Position numbers and translations under genes: made by a program. Shown here in pieces: positions 5,789 through 7,546 of a stretch of 7,546 bases of DNA. Each line of letters starts with the position of its first letter. Within the stretch, counting starts at the first letter, position 1. The notes below the pieces were generated by a model, which did not search any database, was not told the origin of the DNA, and worked only from the letters and a program-made list of their open reading frames with translations. This DNA is from Spirochaetales bacterium. Lineage in GTDB: Bacteria > Spirochaetota > Spirochaetia > ARS1246. The DNA lies in NCBI GenBank assembly GCA_018644745.1, contig JABGPX010000603.1:1-7546 (forward strand). Direction: 5' to 3'.

Positions 5789-5910
5789 ATTTCTACCCCT
5801 TTTCCTTCATTTTAGTATCGGTTATTCCTTACAATCCCTTGCGCCTTTGCCGATAAATAATTTAAGAGACATATCAAAAAAAACCGCTAGGTCTTAAACG
5901 GAATATACGT
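5789..5910. promoter_or_regulatory. Divergent promoter region between coiled-coil and cyclase genes
   Basis: These 122 bp must hold both promoters. No good sigma-70 pair is visible for either direction. GCCGATAA at 5849-5856 (+) is an exact match to the flagellar sigma-28 -10 consensus. Eleven nt upstream, TACAATCC (5830-5837) matches the TAAAGTTT -35 at four of eight positions. On the minus strand ACCGATAC (5822-5815) is a six-of-eight match with a comparably weak -35. AGGGGT just before 5788 serves the coiled-coil gene. No strong ribosome-binding site precedes the cyclase GTG. Confidence 0.4.
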
Positions 5911-7546
5911 GTGAGCATACGAGCAAAAATAATTCTCATAGTACTTCCCCTTCTCGCCAGTACACTGCTTATATCCGGATTCATTTCTCAGTTCTCCGCC
6001 CGGAACGGCATGACCCGTATCGCGATTGAATCCCTTGGGTTCAAAGCCGAAGAACTCCGAAAATATGCTGACAATCAATGGAGCCTTCTCGTCAATAACG
6101 ATCTCTCCGATCGTGAAGAATACGTAGAAGTGGCAAAAAAGGCAGTAGGATCCTTTGCAAGTACCATCATACGGTCGGACACCGAGCTTATCTTTGCGGT
6201 GAATGGAGATACCGACGTAGTGGCCGCGACAACCGCGACTGAGCTCGCAGTAGATGAAGAGTTTCGCCTCAAGCAGTTATATAAGGACAGGAAGGAAGGC
6301 TGGGTAGAGCTGAAAGCCGGCGGCAGAGACAGGGTAGGAAACGCATTTTTCTTTGAAGCATTTTCCTGGTATATGCTCGTAACCGAGGATGAAAAGACCT
6401 TCTACAGGGAAGTTACCCAGATTCAACGCCAGAGCTATATCGTTCTCTCCGCCTCACTTCTGCTGTCCCTCATTCTGCTGCTGATGTTTACCAATTATCT
6501 CACCCAGCCGCTTCGACGGGTGGCCGGGGCCATGCGGGATATTATCACCGACAACGATATGTCCCGGAGAGTAGAGGTAGAGTTTCAGGATGAAATAGGC
6601 GAACTCGCCCACACCTTCAATATTATGGTGAATCAGCTCGAAAAAGCGTATGCTCAGATAAAAGATTTCGCCTTTCAGGCGGTGCTGGCCCAAAAAAATG
6701 AACGGAAGGTAAGAAATATCTTCCAGAAATATGTCCCCAAAGATGTAATAGACAGCCTATTTATGAATCCTGAACAGATGCTTGTTGGTGACAACAGGGT
6801 GCTGGCTATCCTTTTTTCAGATATTCGAAGTTTTACCACAATTTCGGAAGGATTCATGCCGGATGAGCTGGTAAAATCTCTCAATCAATACTTTGGGATT
6901 CTTGTCGACATCATCATGAGCCGGGGAGGAATAGTCGATAAATACATCGGAGACGCTATAATGGCATTCTTCGGTGCGCCGGTAAAACATGATAACGACG
7001 CCGAGGAGGCGGTCCGCACCGCTCTTGAGATGCAGGCCGCGCTCGCTTTATTCAATAAAAAGCAAATGGAACTCGGTAAACCTCCTTTTAAGACAGGAAT
7101 TGGTGTCAACTACGGCGTGGTTACCGTCGGCAATATTGGTTCTGAGAAAAAAATGGACTATACAATAATCGGAGATATGGTAAACCTGGGATCAAGGCTC
7201 GAAGGCCTGACAAAAGTGTATAAACAGGAAGTTATTTTCTCCGAGAGTGTATTTCGAAAAGTAAGAGAAAAAATCCCCTGCAGAATGATCGATAAAGTTG
7301 TGGTAAAAGGGAAAACGCAGGGCGAAAAGATATATATCGCGGCACTCAAACTAAGTGACCGGGAACAGAAAGCCTGGCTGTACCACCATAAAGGGCTGAA
7401 ACACTACTATGGTCGAGATTTCAAGAATGCCGTTTCGTTTTTCGAAGCAACCATTAAGCTTTTATCTGAAGATCACGTTGCTGACATATTTTTAAAACGC
7501 TGTGAGAAGTATATGAAAAATCCTCCGCCTCCCGAGTGGGATGGGC
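5911..7546 (+). CDS. Membrane-bound class III adenylate cyclase with HAMP domain (3' end outside window)
   Basis: 545 codons are visible with no stop. The protein makes cAMP from ATP at the inner membrane in response to an extracytoplasmic signal. Order: TM1 (about 6-28), a periplasmic sensor of about 145 residues (29-172) of unassigned fold, TM2 (176-194), HAMP (195-247, with TQPLRRV and DEIGELAHTFN), a short linker helix, then the catalytic domain (about 290-455). All six canonical positions are present: metal-binding Asp304 (FSDIRSFT) and Asp348 (KYIGDAIMAFFG), purine-selecting Lys344 and Thr418, and transition-state Asn425 and Arg429 (IGDMVNLGSRLEG). Lys plus Thr is the usual bacterial class IIIb adenylate-specific pair. 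The helical tail (485-534) ends in NPPPPEWDG, which in related cyclases lies close to the terminus, so about ten codons are probably missing. GTG 5911 is chosen because it retains TM1; its ribosome-binding site is weak. ATG 6010 would delete TM1. Confidence 0.92.
   Translation, partial: MSIRAKIILIVLPLLASTLLISGFISQFSARNGMTRIAIESLGFKAEELRKYADNQWSLLVNNDLSDREEYVEVAKKAVGSFASTIIRSDTELIFAVNGDTDVVAATTATELAVDEEFRLKQLYKDRKEGWVELKAGGRDRVGNAFFFEAFSWYMLVTEDEKTFYREVTQIQRQSYIVLSASLLLSLILLLMFTNYLTQPLRRVAGAMRDIITDNDMSRRVEVEFQDEIGELAHTFNIMVNQLEKAYAQIKDFAFQAVLAQKNERKVRNIFQKYVPKDVIDSLFMNPEQMLVGDNRVLAILFSDIRSFTTISEGFMPDELVKSLNQYFGILVDIIMSRGGIVDKYIGDAIMAFFGAPVKHDNDAEEAVRTALEMQAALALFNKKQMELGKPPFKTGIGVNYGVVTVGNIGSEKKMDYTIIGDMVNLGSRLEGLTKVYKQEVIFSESVFRKVREKIPCRMIDKVVVKGKTQGEKIYIAALKLSDREQKAWLYHHKGLKHYYGRDFKNAVSFFEATIKLLSEDHVADIFLKRCEKYMKNPPPPEWDG

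Overview
The window looks like chromosomal DNA of a free-living spirochaete (Spirochaetaceae in the broad sense). The points in favour are a phosphofructokinase of the long type with the GGDGT plus PKTIDND combination seen in spirochaetes and trypanosomatids, a membrane-bound HAMP/class III adenylate cyclase, a very long membrane-anchored coiled-coil protein, and moderate GC content with several GTG starts. This is inference from protein character; there is no rRNA or other phylogenetic marker.

Layout. Positions 1-362 (+) hold the 3' end of a sulfatase-like gene. Positions 363-662 have no convincing protein gene. Read on the minus strand, they contain two intrinsic-terminator hairpins, both with an anti-Shine-Dalgarno CCUCC in the loop, and each preceded by a further CCUCC in an unstructured linker. 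Weak promoter-like sequences precede both units, so the stretch may be a tandem pair of small regulatory RNAs, or else an elaborate 3' UTR of the next gene. Positions 663-1115 (-) encode a Bcp/PrxQ peroxiredoxin. Positions 1116-1307 are a divergent promoter region with a 14-bp palindrome and 10-bp-phased half-sites. Positions 1308-2627 (+) encode a 439-residue ATP-type phosphofructokinase. Its stop lies 2 bp from the stop of the convergent gene at 2630-5788 (-), a 1052-residue single-pass membrane protein with coiled coils, TPR-like repeats and a C-terminal beta domain that I do not recognise as a named family. Positions 5789-5910 are a second divergent promoter region with a sigma-28-like -10 element. 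Positions 5911 to the window end (+) hold an adenylate cyclase that runs off the edge, probably only about ten codons short of its stop.

The genes do not form one pathway. Each strand switch isolates a single-gene unit: glycolysis (Pfk), peroxide defence (Bcp), envelope architecture (coiled-coil protein) and cAMP signalling (cyclase). The most unusual part is the 363-662 intergenic region, followed by the coiled-coil protein and the phased operator between bcp and pfk.
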